Source: Haloarchaeobius sp. HME9146 (GTDB lineage: Archaea; Halobacteriota; Halobacteria; Halobacteriales; Natrialbaceae). From it: a stretch of DNA of 64,000 nucleotides. The notes beneath the pieces were generated by a model. The model made no database searches, had not been told where the DNA came from, and worked only from the letters and a program-made list of their open reading frames with translations. Location: NCBI RefSeq assembly GCF_025399835.1, contig NZ_JAODVR010000001.1, positions 3,224,001 to 3,288,000 on the forward strand, read 5' to 3'. The position numbers and the translations under genes are program-made. Shown here piece after piece: positions 1 through 7,840 of this stretch. Each line of letters opens with the position of its first letter. Position 1 is the first letter of the stretch.

Positions 1-1
1 C

Positions 2-208
2 GCCTTCGTCATCGAGGGGTGGGACTGGGTCGTCGGGTTCGACCAGGTCAACACCGACGACTACGACTACGTCTCCATCCCCATCGACCGCGTCGTCGGC
101 GTGATGTCGCCGCAGTACACACAGTTCTCGCACAACGGCCGGCGCGTCACCGCCTACGGCGTCGACGACGTCGAGGTCGAGGAGTTTATCCACCTGCTTC
201 CGCTGTAG
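2..208 (+). CDS. C-terminal end of an unidentified protein (truncated by window edge)
   Basis: The window opens inside this gene, so only the last 68 residues and the TAG stop are visible. The reading frame is open from base 2 and has the acidic, GC-ending codon use of its neighbours. Short stretches such as VIEGWDWVVGFDQ and SPQYTQFSHNGRR can be read, but no catalytic motif or membrane segment is present and I do not recognise the family. The next gene is convergent and begins only 3 bp beyond the stop, so the two share a 3' junction. Confidence 0.7.
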   Translation, partial: AFVIEGWDWVVGFDQVNTDDYDYVSIPIDRVVGVMSPQYTQFSHNGRRVTAYGVDDVEVEEFIHLLPL

Positions 209-211
209 GAC

Positions 212-1288
212 CTAGTTCGTTCCGCCGCGCTCGATGACCCGCGCAACCCGTTCCAGTCCCTCTTCTAACTCCGCGGTCGGCAGCCCGAACCCGAGCCGCC
301 AGTAGTTCTCGAAGCCGAACAGGTCGCCCGGCGCGAGCACGACGCTCTCCTCCTCGACGACGGCGACGCAGAACTCCCGGGCGTCCGCGAAGCCCTCCGG
401 CACCGAGACGAACCCGTTCACCCCCACCGGGTCGTACCACTCGAGGTCGTGTTCCTCGACGAACTCACGGACGATATCGCGGTTCGTCTTCGCCAGCTCG
501 CGGTTCTCCGCCAGAATCTCGTCCTCCTGCTCGCCCAGCGCCTGTTTCGCGACGTGCTGGCCGAAGATGGGCGGCGAGATGGTGGTGTAGTCCTTCCACT
601 CGACCGCCTGCTGGACCACGTCCTCGGGACCGGCGATCCACCCGAAGCGCAGGCCAGCGAGACCATACGCCTTCGTCAGGCTGGTCGTCGAGATGCCCCA
701 CTCGCCCAGGCTGGCGACCGGCGGGAGCGGGTCGTCGTCGAGCAGTCGGTACACCTCGTCACAGAGCAGGTATGCTTCGTTCTCGGCCGCGAGGTCGTAC
801 AGTTCCTGCACCTTCGCCTCGTCGTGGTATCGTCCGGTCGGGTTGTTCGGGTTGTTCAGCACGACGAGTTTCGTCTCCTCGCGCATCGCGTCGGCGACTG
901 CGTCGACGTCCAGCCGCCAGTCACCCTCCGAGAGCCAGACGCGGGTCACGTCGCCGACGGCGTCGGGGACCGACTGCAGGGCCTGGTAGGTCGGCGTGAC
1001 GACCACGGCGTGGTCGCCCTCGTCGAGTAAGGAGAGGAATATCAGGAGGTTCGCCTCCTGTGTCCCGCAGGTGAAACACACCTCGTCCTTGCCCCGGCCG
1101 TAGCGCTCGCCGATTTCGTCCCTGAACTCGGGGTCGCCATCGGTCGGGATGACGTAGTTCAGCTCGCCGGGGTCCGTATCGAAGCGCTCCGAGTCGAGCG
1201 GGCGAATCCCGGATTCGGCGAGCATGATGTCGGCACCGTGTTCGTACTGCCCGAACCAGCGTTCGAGGCCGAAGGGCTCGATGTCCAT
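212..1288 (-). CDS. Class I/II PLP-dependent aminotransferase
   Basis: This 358-residue protein is a fold-type I pyridoxal-phosphate aminotransferase of the aspartate aminotransferase superfamily. The PLP lysine is K206 in SLTKAYGLAGLR, followed by the phosphate-binding R214. NNPNNPTG (N145-G152) and CDEVY (D177, Y180) supply the other cofactor contacts. I chose the ATG at 1288 (MDIEPFGLERWF) because the 71 residues upstream in the open frame are low-complexity and unlike the family N-terminus. Family knowledge allows aspartate, alanine, aromatic or succinyl-DAP type substrates; nothing here decides which. It is the last gene of a minus-strand block, so it may be co-transcribed with the small membrane protein upstream. 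Confidence 0.9.
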   Translation of the reverse strand: MDIEPFGLERWFGQYEHGADIMLAESGIRPLDSERFDTDPGELNYVIPTDGDPEFRDEIGERYGRGKDEVCFTCGTQEANLLIFLSLLDEGDHAVVVTPTYQALQSVPDAVGDVTRVWLSEGDWRLDVDAVADAMREETKLVVLNNPNNPTGRYHDEAKVQELYDLAAENEAYLLCDEVYRLLDDDPLPPVASLGEWGISTTSLTKAYGLAGLRFGWIAGPEDVVQQAVEWKDYTTISPPIFGQHVAKQALGEQEDEILAENRELAKTNRDIVREFVEEHDLEWYDPVGVNGFVSVPEGFADAREFCVAVVEEESVVLAPGDLFGFENYWRLGFGLPTAELEEGLERVARVIERGGTN

Positions 1289-1406
1289 GGCTGGTGGTGA
1301 GTTGGGCTGGTAGAAAGGTCGTTGGGTCTCTGTGCCGGCGGCGGCGGCGTGCGAACCCGGGCCCGGTGCGGGAGACGAGGGGAGGGTGGACGCCGCACCG
1401 TCTCGC

Positions 1407-1619
1407 TCAGTCCTCAGCCGTCTGGTGGAGGCCGAACACAGCTTCGAGTCCGAACATGACGAACGCCATCGTGCCGGCCTGCAGGAGACGTAACTCGTCA
1501 CTCACCAACAGTCCTGCGAGAAGGACGCCCACACCGCCTGACAGGCCGAGGAACAGCGCGTATTGGTATCGAGGGAGACCCCGCAGCCACCGGTCGACCC
1601 GGTCGTAGAGGTGCCACAT
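1407..1619 (-). CDS. Small two-helix membrane protein, unknown function
   Basis: This is a 70-residue protein beginning MWHLYDRVDRWLRG. Two hydrophobic segments can be seen, at about residues 20-40 (ALFLGLSGGVGVLLAGLLV) and 47-64 (AGTMAFVMFGLEAVFGL). It ends in an acidic HQTAED tail. Its start lies 9 bp from the end of the UbiB-type kinase gene on the same strand, so the two are probably one transcript. I do not recognise the family. The compact amphipathic head with two helices is typical of small haloarchaeal membrane proteins that may act as subunits or regulators, but no partner can be named. Confidence 0.7.
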   Translation of the reverse strand: MWHLYDRVDRWLRGLPRYQYALFLGLSGGVGVLLAGLLVSDELRLLQAGTMAFVMFGLEAVFGLHQTAED

Positions 1620-1628
1620 GCTGGTCCT

Positions 1629-3311
1629 CTACTCGTTCCCGCGGCGCTCTCTGAGGTTCTGGCGGGTGAACTGCGGCTGCGCCCGGATACCCTTCTTCGT
1701 CCGGAACGACCGCCACAGGCCCACCAGCGTGAGCAGCGAGAACGCCGCGATGACGGCGGCGACGCGGACCTCCCAGACGCCGCCGGCGGCGTAAAGCACC
1801 GACGAGGAGACCAGCCCGAACGCGAAGAACAGGGCGTACACCAGCCGTTTCGCCAGTTTGTCGAGCGTCCCCGAAGAGTCGTTCAGCTCGATCTGCACCG
1901 TGAGGTTCCCGCGCTGGGCGCGGTCCAGGGTGTTCTCCAGCTTCGGTGGGACCCGGAGCATCGACTGGGCGGACTCCCAGGCCTGGTCCTTCGTCTGGTC
2001 GACGAACTGCTTGATGGACTCCTCGCGGTAGCCCTCCTCGGTGAGGTACTCCGTCGCGGTGCTGATGAAGTCGAAGTTCGAGTCCAGCGTGACACAGACG
2101 CCCTCGACCACGGTCGCGACCCGGAGGACGAGCGCGAGGTTCGCCGGCAGGCGGAACGGGAACTCGTAGATGGAGTCCTCTATCTGGCCGACGATCTGGT
2201 TCACGCGGTACTGCTCGATGTCGTCACCACGGGCGTCCGCGATGGCCAGTTCCATCACCTCGCCCATGACCTGCCGGTCGGCGGTGGGCGAGAGTGTCCC
2301 GATGGCGATGAGCGAGTCGAGGATGCCGTCGATGTCCTGGTTGGCGACGGCGATGTAGAACTCGACGATCTTCTCCTGGACGAACGAGTCGACCCGGCCG
2401 GACATGCCGAAGTCGTAGAAGATGATGGCCCCGTCGTCCCGGACCGCGAGGTTGCCGGGGTGGGGGTCGGCGTGGAACACACCGTCCTCGATTATCATCT
2501 TGAGGTAGGCGCGCTGGAGCGTCTCGGCGACCGCGCTCCGGTCGATGTCCTTCTCGTCGAGTTCGTCGACGTCGTTGATCTTCGTCCCCGTCACGTAGTG
2601 CATGGTGAGCACGCGGGGGCCCGAGTAGCCCGCGAGCACGTCCGGGATGACGATGTCCTCGTCGTCGTCGAAGTTGTCGCGGATCTCGTTCAGCATCCGG
2701 GCCTCGCGCTGGTAGTCCATCTCCTCGCGGATGGTCTTCGCGAACTCGTCGGCGAGGTTCTCGAGCGAAAACGCCCGTGCCTCGCCCACGAACCGCATCA
2801 ACAGCGGGAGCGACCACTTGATGACCGTGAGGTCGGCCTCGACGAGCGACTCGATGTTCGGCCGGCGGATCTTGACGGCGACCTCCTCGCCGTCGACCCG
2901 GGCGCGGTACACCTGTCCGAGGCTCGCGCCGCTGATGGGCGTGGTGTCGAACTCGTCGTACACCTCCTCGACGGGCCCGAGTTCGTCCTCGATGACGACC
3001 TTCGCCTCGGCCCAGGGAGCAGCGGGCACGTCGTCCTGCAGCGACGCGAGCACGTCGATGTACTCGGCGGGGAGGATGTCCGGGCGGGTCGAGAGCAACT
3101 GGCCGAGCTTGATGAACGTGGGACCGAGCGTGAGCAGCGAGTCCAGCAGCCGCTCGGCGCGGCGGATTCGTGTCTCTCGGTCGACCTGCCGTTTCCCGCC
3201 GAAGAGGAGGTACTTCCGGCGGTCACGGGCGTACGCGAGCAGCAAGGGGAGGAACTGACGCGCGACGACGAAGAAGCGCCAGTAGGCGCGGAGGGTTACC
3301 AGCGTGACCAC
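1629..3311 (-). CDS. ABC1/AarF/UbiB family atypical kinase
   Basis: This 560-residue protein belongs to the ABC1/ADCK/UbiB family of protein-kinase-like ATPases that act on or near isoprenoid lipids and quinones at membranes. The signature KxGQ motif is at K68-Q71 within FIKLGQLLSTRPD. The alanine-rich nucleotide loop is SGASLGQVYRA, with a VAIK-type lysine at about K147. The catalytic segment HADPHPGN and the DFG motif (YDFGMSG) are both present, so it looks catalytically intact. Two hydrophobic segments near residues 490-540 should anchor it in the membrane. It is followed by a small membrane protein and preceded, 6 bp away, by an Hsp20 gene. In haloarchaea a role in menaquinone or lipid metabolism is likely but not shown here. 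Confidence 0.93.
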   Translation of the reverse strand: MVTLVTLRAYWRFFVVARQFLPLLLAYARDRRKYLLFGGKRQVDRETRIRRAERLLDSLLTLGPTFIKLGQLLSTRPDILPAEYIDVLASLQDDVPAAPWAEAKVVIEDELGPVEEVYDEFDTTPISGASLGQVYRARVDGEEVAVKIRRPNIESLVEADLTVIKWSLPLLMRFVGEARAFSLENLADEFAKTIREEMDYQREARMLNEIRDNFDDDEDIVIPDVLAGYSGPRVLTMHYVTGTKINDVDELDEKDIDRSAVAETLQRAYLKMIIEDGVFHADPHPGNLAVRDDGAIIFYDFGMSGRVDSFVQEKIVEFYIAVANQDIDGILDSLIAIGTLSPTADRQVMGEVMELAIADARGDDIEQYRVNQIVGQIEDSIYEFPFRLPANLALVLRVATVVEGVCVTLDSNFDFISTATEYLTEEGYREESIKQFVDQTKDQAWESAQSMLRVPPKLENTLDRAQRGNLTVQIELNDSSGTLDKLAKRLVYALFFAFGLVSSSVLYAAGGVWEVRVAAVIAAFSLLTLVGLWRSFRTKKGIRAQPQFTRQNLRERRGNE

Positions 3312-3317
3312 CCGGGC

Positions 3318-3677
3318 TTACTCGGCGTCCGTGATCTCGATGGTCGTCTCCTCTGTGGCCCCACGCTTGGGCAGCGTGAGCTGGAGGACACCGCGCTCGA
3401 CCGACGCGTCGGCTCCCTCGGCCGTCGCGTCCGGCGGCAGGGGGAGTTCCACGTCGAGGAACATCGACCGGTCCTCCCGGTCGTAGCGGAACTGGGGCGG
3501 GACGTCCTTCTCGCGGCGTGCCTCGATGCTGAGACGGCCGTTCTTCACGGAGACGTCGAGCGTGTCGGCGGTGACGCCCGGCAGGTCGATGACCAGCAGA
3601 TACGCCTCGTCGGACTCGAGGAAATCGGCGAACACCGCGTCCGGCAGCTCCCGTAACGCGTCACGCAGCGCTGACAT
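3318..3677 (-). CDS. Hsp20/alpha-crystallin family small chaperone
   Basis: This 119-residue protein is a small heat-shock protein, an ATP-independent holdase that binds unfolding proteins. The alpha-crystallin beta-sandwich covers about residues 20-110. It includes the family signature VDLPG-like element (LLVIDLPGVTAD), the LSIEARRE strand, and a C-terminal GVLQLTLPKR strand of the kind that binds a neighbouring subunit. The start at 3677 (MSALRDALRELP) is preferred to an upstream in-frame start, which would add 22 residues unlike the family. It lies 6 bp upstream of the UbiB-like kinase gene on the same strand, an arrangement suggesting stress-linked co-expression. Confidence 0.9.
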   Translation of the reverse strand: MSALRDALRELPDAVFADFLESDEAYLLVIDLPGVTADTLDVSVKNGRLSIEARREKDVPPQFRYDREDRSMFLDVELPLPPDATAEGADASVERGVLQLTLPKRGATEETTIEITDAE

Positions 3678-3752
3678 GGCCGACTCTTGGTATCGGGGGG
3701 CGAAAAAGGCCGCGGATGCGGTACCGCAGGAGCGAGAGACCATGCCAGCTAT

Positions 3753-4550
3753 TCACAGCCAGGCGACGGCGAACACGAGACACGCGGCCCCGATGATGCT
3801 CGGCACCGCCGCGCGGTACAGCAGTCGGCGGACCGCCCCGCCCTCGCTGGTGTCCGAGATGAGAAACGGCGGCTCCATGGCACGGGCAAGCAGGTTCCCC
3901 AGGAACCCACTGTCGAGGCGTTTCTGCGCGCCGACGATGGCGTACAGCCGCGACCCGAACTCGCGGTCCGGGTCGGGGCGGCTGTGGCCGAGGACGTGGA
4001 CCGTCTCCCCGATGTCGAGGCGTTCCTCGATGTAGCGCCGGTCGTTGCCCGTCTTGAGCTTGAACAGCTTCAGGTCCATCGACGTGTTCTCCGAGTCGAC
4101 GTCCTCGTTGGCGTCGATGAACTGCTGGACCGTCTCGGGGGGCATGGTTCCGCCGTCGACGTGGATACGGCTCGACTCGTCGAGCGAGAACCGCGCCCCA
4201 CTGGGGTCGACCAGCACCTGCCCGGTGTCGTCCTCGACCCGGAACGGCCGCCACCAGGTGCCCTCGTCGATGGTCGCCCAGTGGCTGTTCTTCCCGCTGC
4301 TGCGGTACTCCTCGACCTTCCAGTGACAGACGAGACAGTGGGCGTCCGTGAACGGCGACCGGACGTACTCCTCGTGGAGCTTCGCGGTGCCCTCTATCTC
4401 GAAGGGGCCGCTGTTCCGGGCCTCGTAGGCCGATTTCGGGTCGTTGGCCTGGATGCGGTAGGCGTCGCGGACCGAGCGCCCACCGTAGCCGAGGAAGGCG
4501 ATGCCGACGAGGACGAGCAGGAGTGCGAACGTGGAGAGACCGAGGACCAT
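3753..4550 (-). CDS. GIDE-domain-like membrane protein
   Basis: This 265-residue protein has an N-terminal membrane helix (about residues 3-22), a soluble middle domain and a C-terminal helix (about 243-263). The middle contains CLVCHWKVEEY followed by WWRPFRVEDDTGQVLVDPSGA and a later GETVHVLGHSRPD. This layout resembles the GIDE (MULAN/MUL1-like) domain found between two membrane helices in organelle ubiquitin ligases and in uncharacterised prokaryotic proteins. No RING finger follows, as is usual in prokaryotes. Which side of the membrane carries the domain is not decided. Its start is 126 bp from the divergent moeA gene. Function is unknown and the family call is from pattern resemblance. 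Confidence 0.65.
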   Translation of the reverse strand: MVLGLSTFALLLVLVGIAFLGYGGRSVRDAYRIQANDPKSAYEARNSGPFEIEGTAKLHEEYVRSPFTDAHCLVCHWKVEEYRSSGKNSHWATIDEGTWWRPFRVEDDTGQVLVDPSGARFSLDESSRIHVDGGTMPPETVQQFIDANEDVDSENTSMDLKLFKLKTGNDRRYIEERLDIGETVHVLGHSRPDPDREFGSRLYAIVGAQKRLDSGFLGNLLARAMEPPFLISDTSEGGAVRRLLYRAAVPSIIGAACLVFAVAWL

Positions 4551-4676
4551 ACCGGCCCTTCAGCAGCGTTCCAGATAACTGTCACGTTTGGTGGGTGCGC
4601 CTCGGACGCGGTCGGTTCCAGTCGCACGAAGTCATGCTCCCGCAGGCTTTTGCCGCTCCCGAGCACAGTTCAAGTC

Positions 4677-5897
4677 ATGGACGAGGACAGGAAGGAATCC
4701 GGTTTCAAGGACCGGACGCGCGTCGACGACGCGCGGGAGTTGTTGGCGGAGCGGGTGACACAACTCGACCGCACGGAGACGGTCACGGTCGCCGAGGCCG
4801 ACGGCCGAGTGCTTGCCGAACCGGTCGAATCCGACCGGAACGTGCCGGACTACCCGAAGGCAGCGATGGACGGCTTCGCGGTCCGGGCGAGCGACACCTT
4901 CGGCGCGAGCGACCGCTCCCCGGAGATACTTCGGGTGGTCGACGAGGACCCGATGCCGGGCGAGGCGGTCCGGGTCCACACCGGGAGCGCGCTCCCGGGT
5001 GGGGCCGACGCCGTCGTCATGATAGAGCACACGGACACCTTCGGCGACGAGGTCGAGGTGTTCGACGCGCTGGCCGAAGGCGAGAACGTCGCGCCCGTGG
5101 GCGAGGACGTGCGCGAGGGACAGCACCTCTACGACCCGGGCCACCGGCTCCGGCCCTCGGACCTTGGCTTGCTACGGTCGGTCGGCATCGAGTCCGTCTC
5201 GGTGTTCGAGCCACCGAGCGTGGGCGTGATTCCGACCGGAGAGGAACTCGTGGATTCGGACCCGGGTCCCGGCGAGGTCATCGAGACGAACTCGCTCACG
5301 GTCTCGCGGCTCGCCGACCGCTGGGGGGCCGAGGCGACCCGGTACGACGTGGTCACGGACGACTACGAGCAACTGAAAACGGCCATCGCCGACGCCTGCA
5401 AGGAACACGACGTGGTCGCGACCACCGGCGGCTCCTCCGTCGGCGAGCGCGACCTCGTCCCGGAGGTGGTCGACGAACTCGGCGAGGTGTTCGTCCACGG
5501 CGTCGCCCTGAAACCGGGCCACCCGGTCGCGCTGGGACTGGTCGAGGATACCCCCGTCGTGATGCTGCCAGGGTACCCCGTCGCCTGCATCGTCAACGCG
5601 GTGCAGTTCCTCCGGTACGCCGTGAAGTGGACCGGCTCGCTCCCCATCGAGGAGCCGCCGACGAACCCGGCGATGCTCGACCGGAAGATACCGAGCGAAC
5701 CCGGCGTGCGGACGTACGCGAGAGTCCGGTTCGACTCGAAGGACGGCCAGCGCGTGGCGGTCCCGGTGCGAGCAGGCGGTTCGGGCGTGCTCTCCTCGGT
5801 CGCCCTCTCCGATGGATGGGTCGAGATACGCGAAGGTATCGAGGGGCTGCCGGAAGGCGACCTCATCGCGGTCCAGAACTGGGAGTGGTCGGCATGA
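4677..5897 (+). CDS. moeA: Molybdopterin molybdenumtransferase MoeA
   Basis: This 406-residue protein inserts molybdate into adenylylated molybdopterin in the last step of molybdenum cofactor synthesis. The MoeA core is complete: an N-terminal VAEADGRVLAEPV segment, DYPKAAMDGFAVRA, a GADAVVMIEHTD motif, an IPTGEELV element, the metal-site loop TTGGSSVGERD, and the LPGYPVACIV turn, then the C-terminal beta-barrel domain IV. Length matches the family. I start at 4677 because the long upstream open frame is antisense to the GIDE-like gene. Its TGA overlaps the ATG of the second moeA homologue by 4 bp, so the two are translationally coupled. Confidence 0.94.
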   Translation: MDEDRKESGFKDRTRVDDARELLAERVTQLDRTETVTVAEADGRVLAEPVESDRNVPDYPKAAMDGFAVRASDTFGASDRSPEILRVVDEDPMPGEAVRVHTGSALPGGADAVVMIEHTDTFGDEVEVFDALAEGENVAPVGEDVREGQHLYDPGHRLRPSDLGLLRSVGIESVSVFEPPSVGVIPTGEELVDSDPGPGEVIETNSLTVSRLADRWGAEATRYDVVTDDYEQLKTAIADACKEHDVVATTGGSSVGERDLVPEVVDELGEVFVHGVALKPGHPVALGLVEDTPVVMLPGYPVACIVNAVQFLRYAVKWTGSLPIEEPPTNPAMLDRKIPSEPGVRTYARVRFDSKDGQRVAVPVRAGGSGVLSSVALSDGWVEIREGIEGLPEGDLIAVQNWEWSA

Positions 5898-7780
5898 GGA
5901 AGGAGTTCCGCGACCTGGCTCCGCCCGAGGAAGCGCACGAGGCCATCGCGAGCCTCGACCTCGAACCCGAGGCAGAGACCGTTCCCCTCGAAGACGCCCG
6001 CGGGCGCGTCCTCGCCGAGCGAATCGACGCGACCATCGACGTGCCCGGCTTCGACCGCGCGAAACTCGACGGCTACGCACTCCGGGCGAAGGACACCTTC
6101 GGCGCGGACGAGGCCGACCCCGCAGTCCTCGATCTGGTGGGGGAGGTCCACGCCGGAGCCGAACCGGACGTCGAGGTCGGCGTCGGCGAGTGCGTGGAGA
6201 TATCGACGGGGGCCGTCATGCCCGACGGCGCGGACGCGATGGTCATGGTCGAGAAGACCGAGGAGTCCGACGACCGCGAGCACGTCAGCGTCTACACCGG
6301 CGTCGCCCCCGGCGACAGCGTGATGTTCGCCGGCTCGGACGTTGCGGCGGGCGAGCGCGCCCTCGGCCCCGGAACCCGGCTCACCTCGCGCGAAATCGGG
6401 CTGCTCTCGGCGCTCGGGGTCGAGGAGGTCCCGGTGAACGGGAAGCCAGTAGTCGGCATCGTCTCGACCGGCGACGAACTCGTCCGTCCCGGCGGCGAGC
6501 TCCACTCCGAGCGCGGCCAGATATACGACGTGAACAGCTACACCGTCGCGTCGGGTGTCGAGGAAGCGGGTGGCGTCCCGAAGCTCTACCCCCACGCCGG
6601 CGACGACTACGACGAGATGGAGCGCATCCTCGTCGAGGCCAGCGAGGAGTGCGACCTCGTGCTCTCCTCGGGCAGCACCAGCGCCAGCGCGGTCGACGTC
6701 ATCTACCAGGTCATCGAGGACCAGGGCGAACTCCTGCTCCACGGTGTCGCCGTGAAGCCCGGAAAACCGATGCTGGTCGGCCGTCTCGACGACTCGGCCT
6801 ACGTCGGCCTCCCCGGGTATCCCGTCTCCGCGCTCACAATCTTCCGGACGTTCGTCGCCCCGGCCATCCGCCGGGCGGCGGGCCTGCCGGAACCCCGAAC
6901 CGCCACCGTCGAGGGGGCGATGGCCGTGCAGGAACGCTATTCGGAGGGGCGGATGCGGCTCATGCCCGCCGGACTGGTCGAGGACGCGGAAGGCAACACG
7001 CTGGTCTACCCGGTCGACAAGGGCTCCGGCGCGACCACCAGCCTCGTCGAGGCCGACGGCGTGGTCGAGGTTCCCGCCGACACGGAATACCTCGATGAAG
7101 GTGAGTCGGTCGAGGTCCAGCTGTTCTCGCCCGACGTGCGCCCCCCGACCGTCTTCGGCGTCGGCGAGGACGACCCGCTCCTCTCGCGGGTCCTCGACCG
7201 CCTCGGCTCCCCGCGATACCTCTCGGTCGGGTCGCGACAGGGCCTCCGGCGACTGCGCTCCGGCGTACCTGACTTCGCGGTCACTGCCGGCCCACTCGAA
7301 CGCGAGGTCGACTCTGAAGTACTCGGCTCGTGGACCCGCGAGTGGGGTCTCGTGGTCCCGGACGGCAATCCAAAGAACATCGAGGGGCTGGCCGACCTCG
7401 TGGACCGGAAGCTCCGGTTCGTCAACCGGACGACCGACTCCGGTTTGCGAACGAGTCTCGGGAACGCGGTCGCCGAACTGGCCGAACAGCGCGGCGAGGA
7501 CCGCCACGACACCGTCTCCGAGATCGACGGTTTCGACCTCTCGCTGCGCGCCCACGAGAGCCCGGCCCGGAAGGTGCTGGCTGGGAGGGCCGACGCTGGC
7601 CTCGGCCTGCGGGCGACTGCGGACCGGCTGGACATGGACTTCGTCTCACTGGGCGAGGAACAGGTGCAGGTGCTCGCGAATCCGGACAGGGTCGAGAAGT
7701 CGGGGATGCAGGTGTTGAAAGCGGTGCTGGCTGCCATCGACGAGGATCTGGCGATACTCGCGGGCTACGAGGAGGCGTAG
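5894..7780 (+). CDS. MoeA-like protein fused to a C-terminal periplasmic-binding-like domain
   Basis: The first 400 or so residues of this 628-residue protein are a MoeA domain (FDRAKLDGYALRA, GADAMVMVEKT, VSTGDELV, VGLPGYPVSAL). The remaining part, from about residue 415, resembles the type II binding-protein fold used as the LysR effector domain (VFGVGEDDPLLSRVLDRLG, later ARKVLAGRADAGLGLRA). Such fusions are known in archaea and some bacteria and are proposed to bind molybdate, tungstate or a pterin. The MoeA metal loop is changed: SSGSTSASAVD replaces the TTGGSSVGERD of its neighbour. It overlaps the upstream moeA by ATGA. A division of labour between the two copies, for example molybdate versus tungstate, is inference. 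Confidence 0.9.
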   Translation: MRKEFRDLAPPEEAHEAIASLDLEPEAETVPLEDARGRVLAERIDATIDVPGFDRAKLDGYALRAKDTFGADEADPAVLDLVGEVHAGAEPDVEVGVGECVEISTGAVMPDGADAMVMVEKTEESDDREHVSVYTGVAPGDSVMFAGSDVAAGERALGPGTRLTSREIGLLSALGVEEVPVNGKPVVGIVSTGDELVRPGGELHSERGQIYDVNSYTVASGVEEAGGVPKLYPHAGDDYDEMERILVEASEECDLVLSSGSTSASAVDVIYQVIEDQGELLLHGVAVKPGKPMLVGRLDDSAYVGLPGYPVSALTIFRTFVAPAIRRAAGLPEPRTATVEGAMAVQERYSEGRMRLMPAGLVEDAEGNTLVYPVDKGSGATTSLVEADGVVEVPADTEYLDEGESVEVQLFSPDVRPPTVFGVGEDDPLLSRVLDRLGSPRYLSVGSRQGLRRLRSGVPDFAVTAGPLEREVDSEVLGSWTREWGLVVPDGNPKNIEGLADLVDRKLRFVNRTTDSGLRTSLGNAVAELAEQRGEDRHDTVSEIDGFDLSLRAHESPARKVLAGRADAGLGLRATADRLDMDFVSLGEEQVQVLANPDRVEKSGMQVLKAVLAAIDEDLAILAGYEEA

Positions 7781-7840
7781 CCCACCAGGATATCTGTCTG
7801 CAGCCCAATACTTTTCTGGCGGCTGGGCGAAGTCCAGTCG

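Noticed and set aside
1563..3656. 697-codon open frame on the + strand opposite the UbiB-type kinase and hsp20
   Set aside because: It crosses two real genes and a gene boundary on the other strand and reads as Arg/Asp/Glu/Val-rich low complexity, as expected of an antisense frame.
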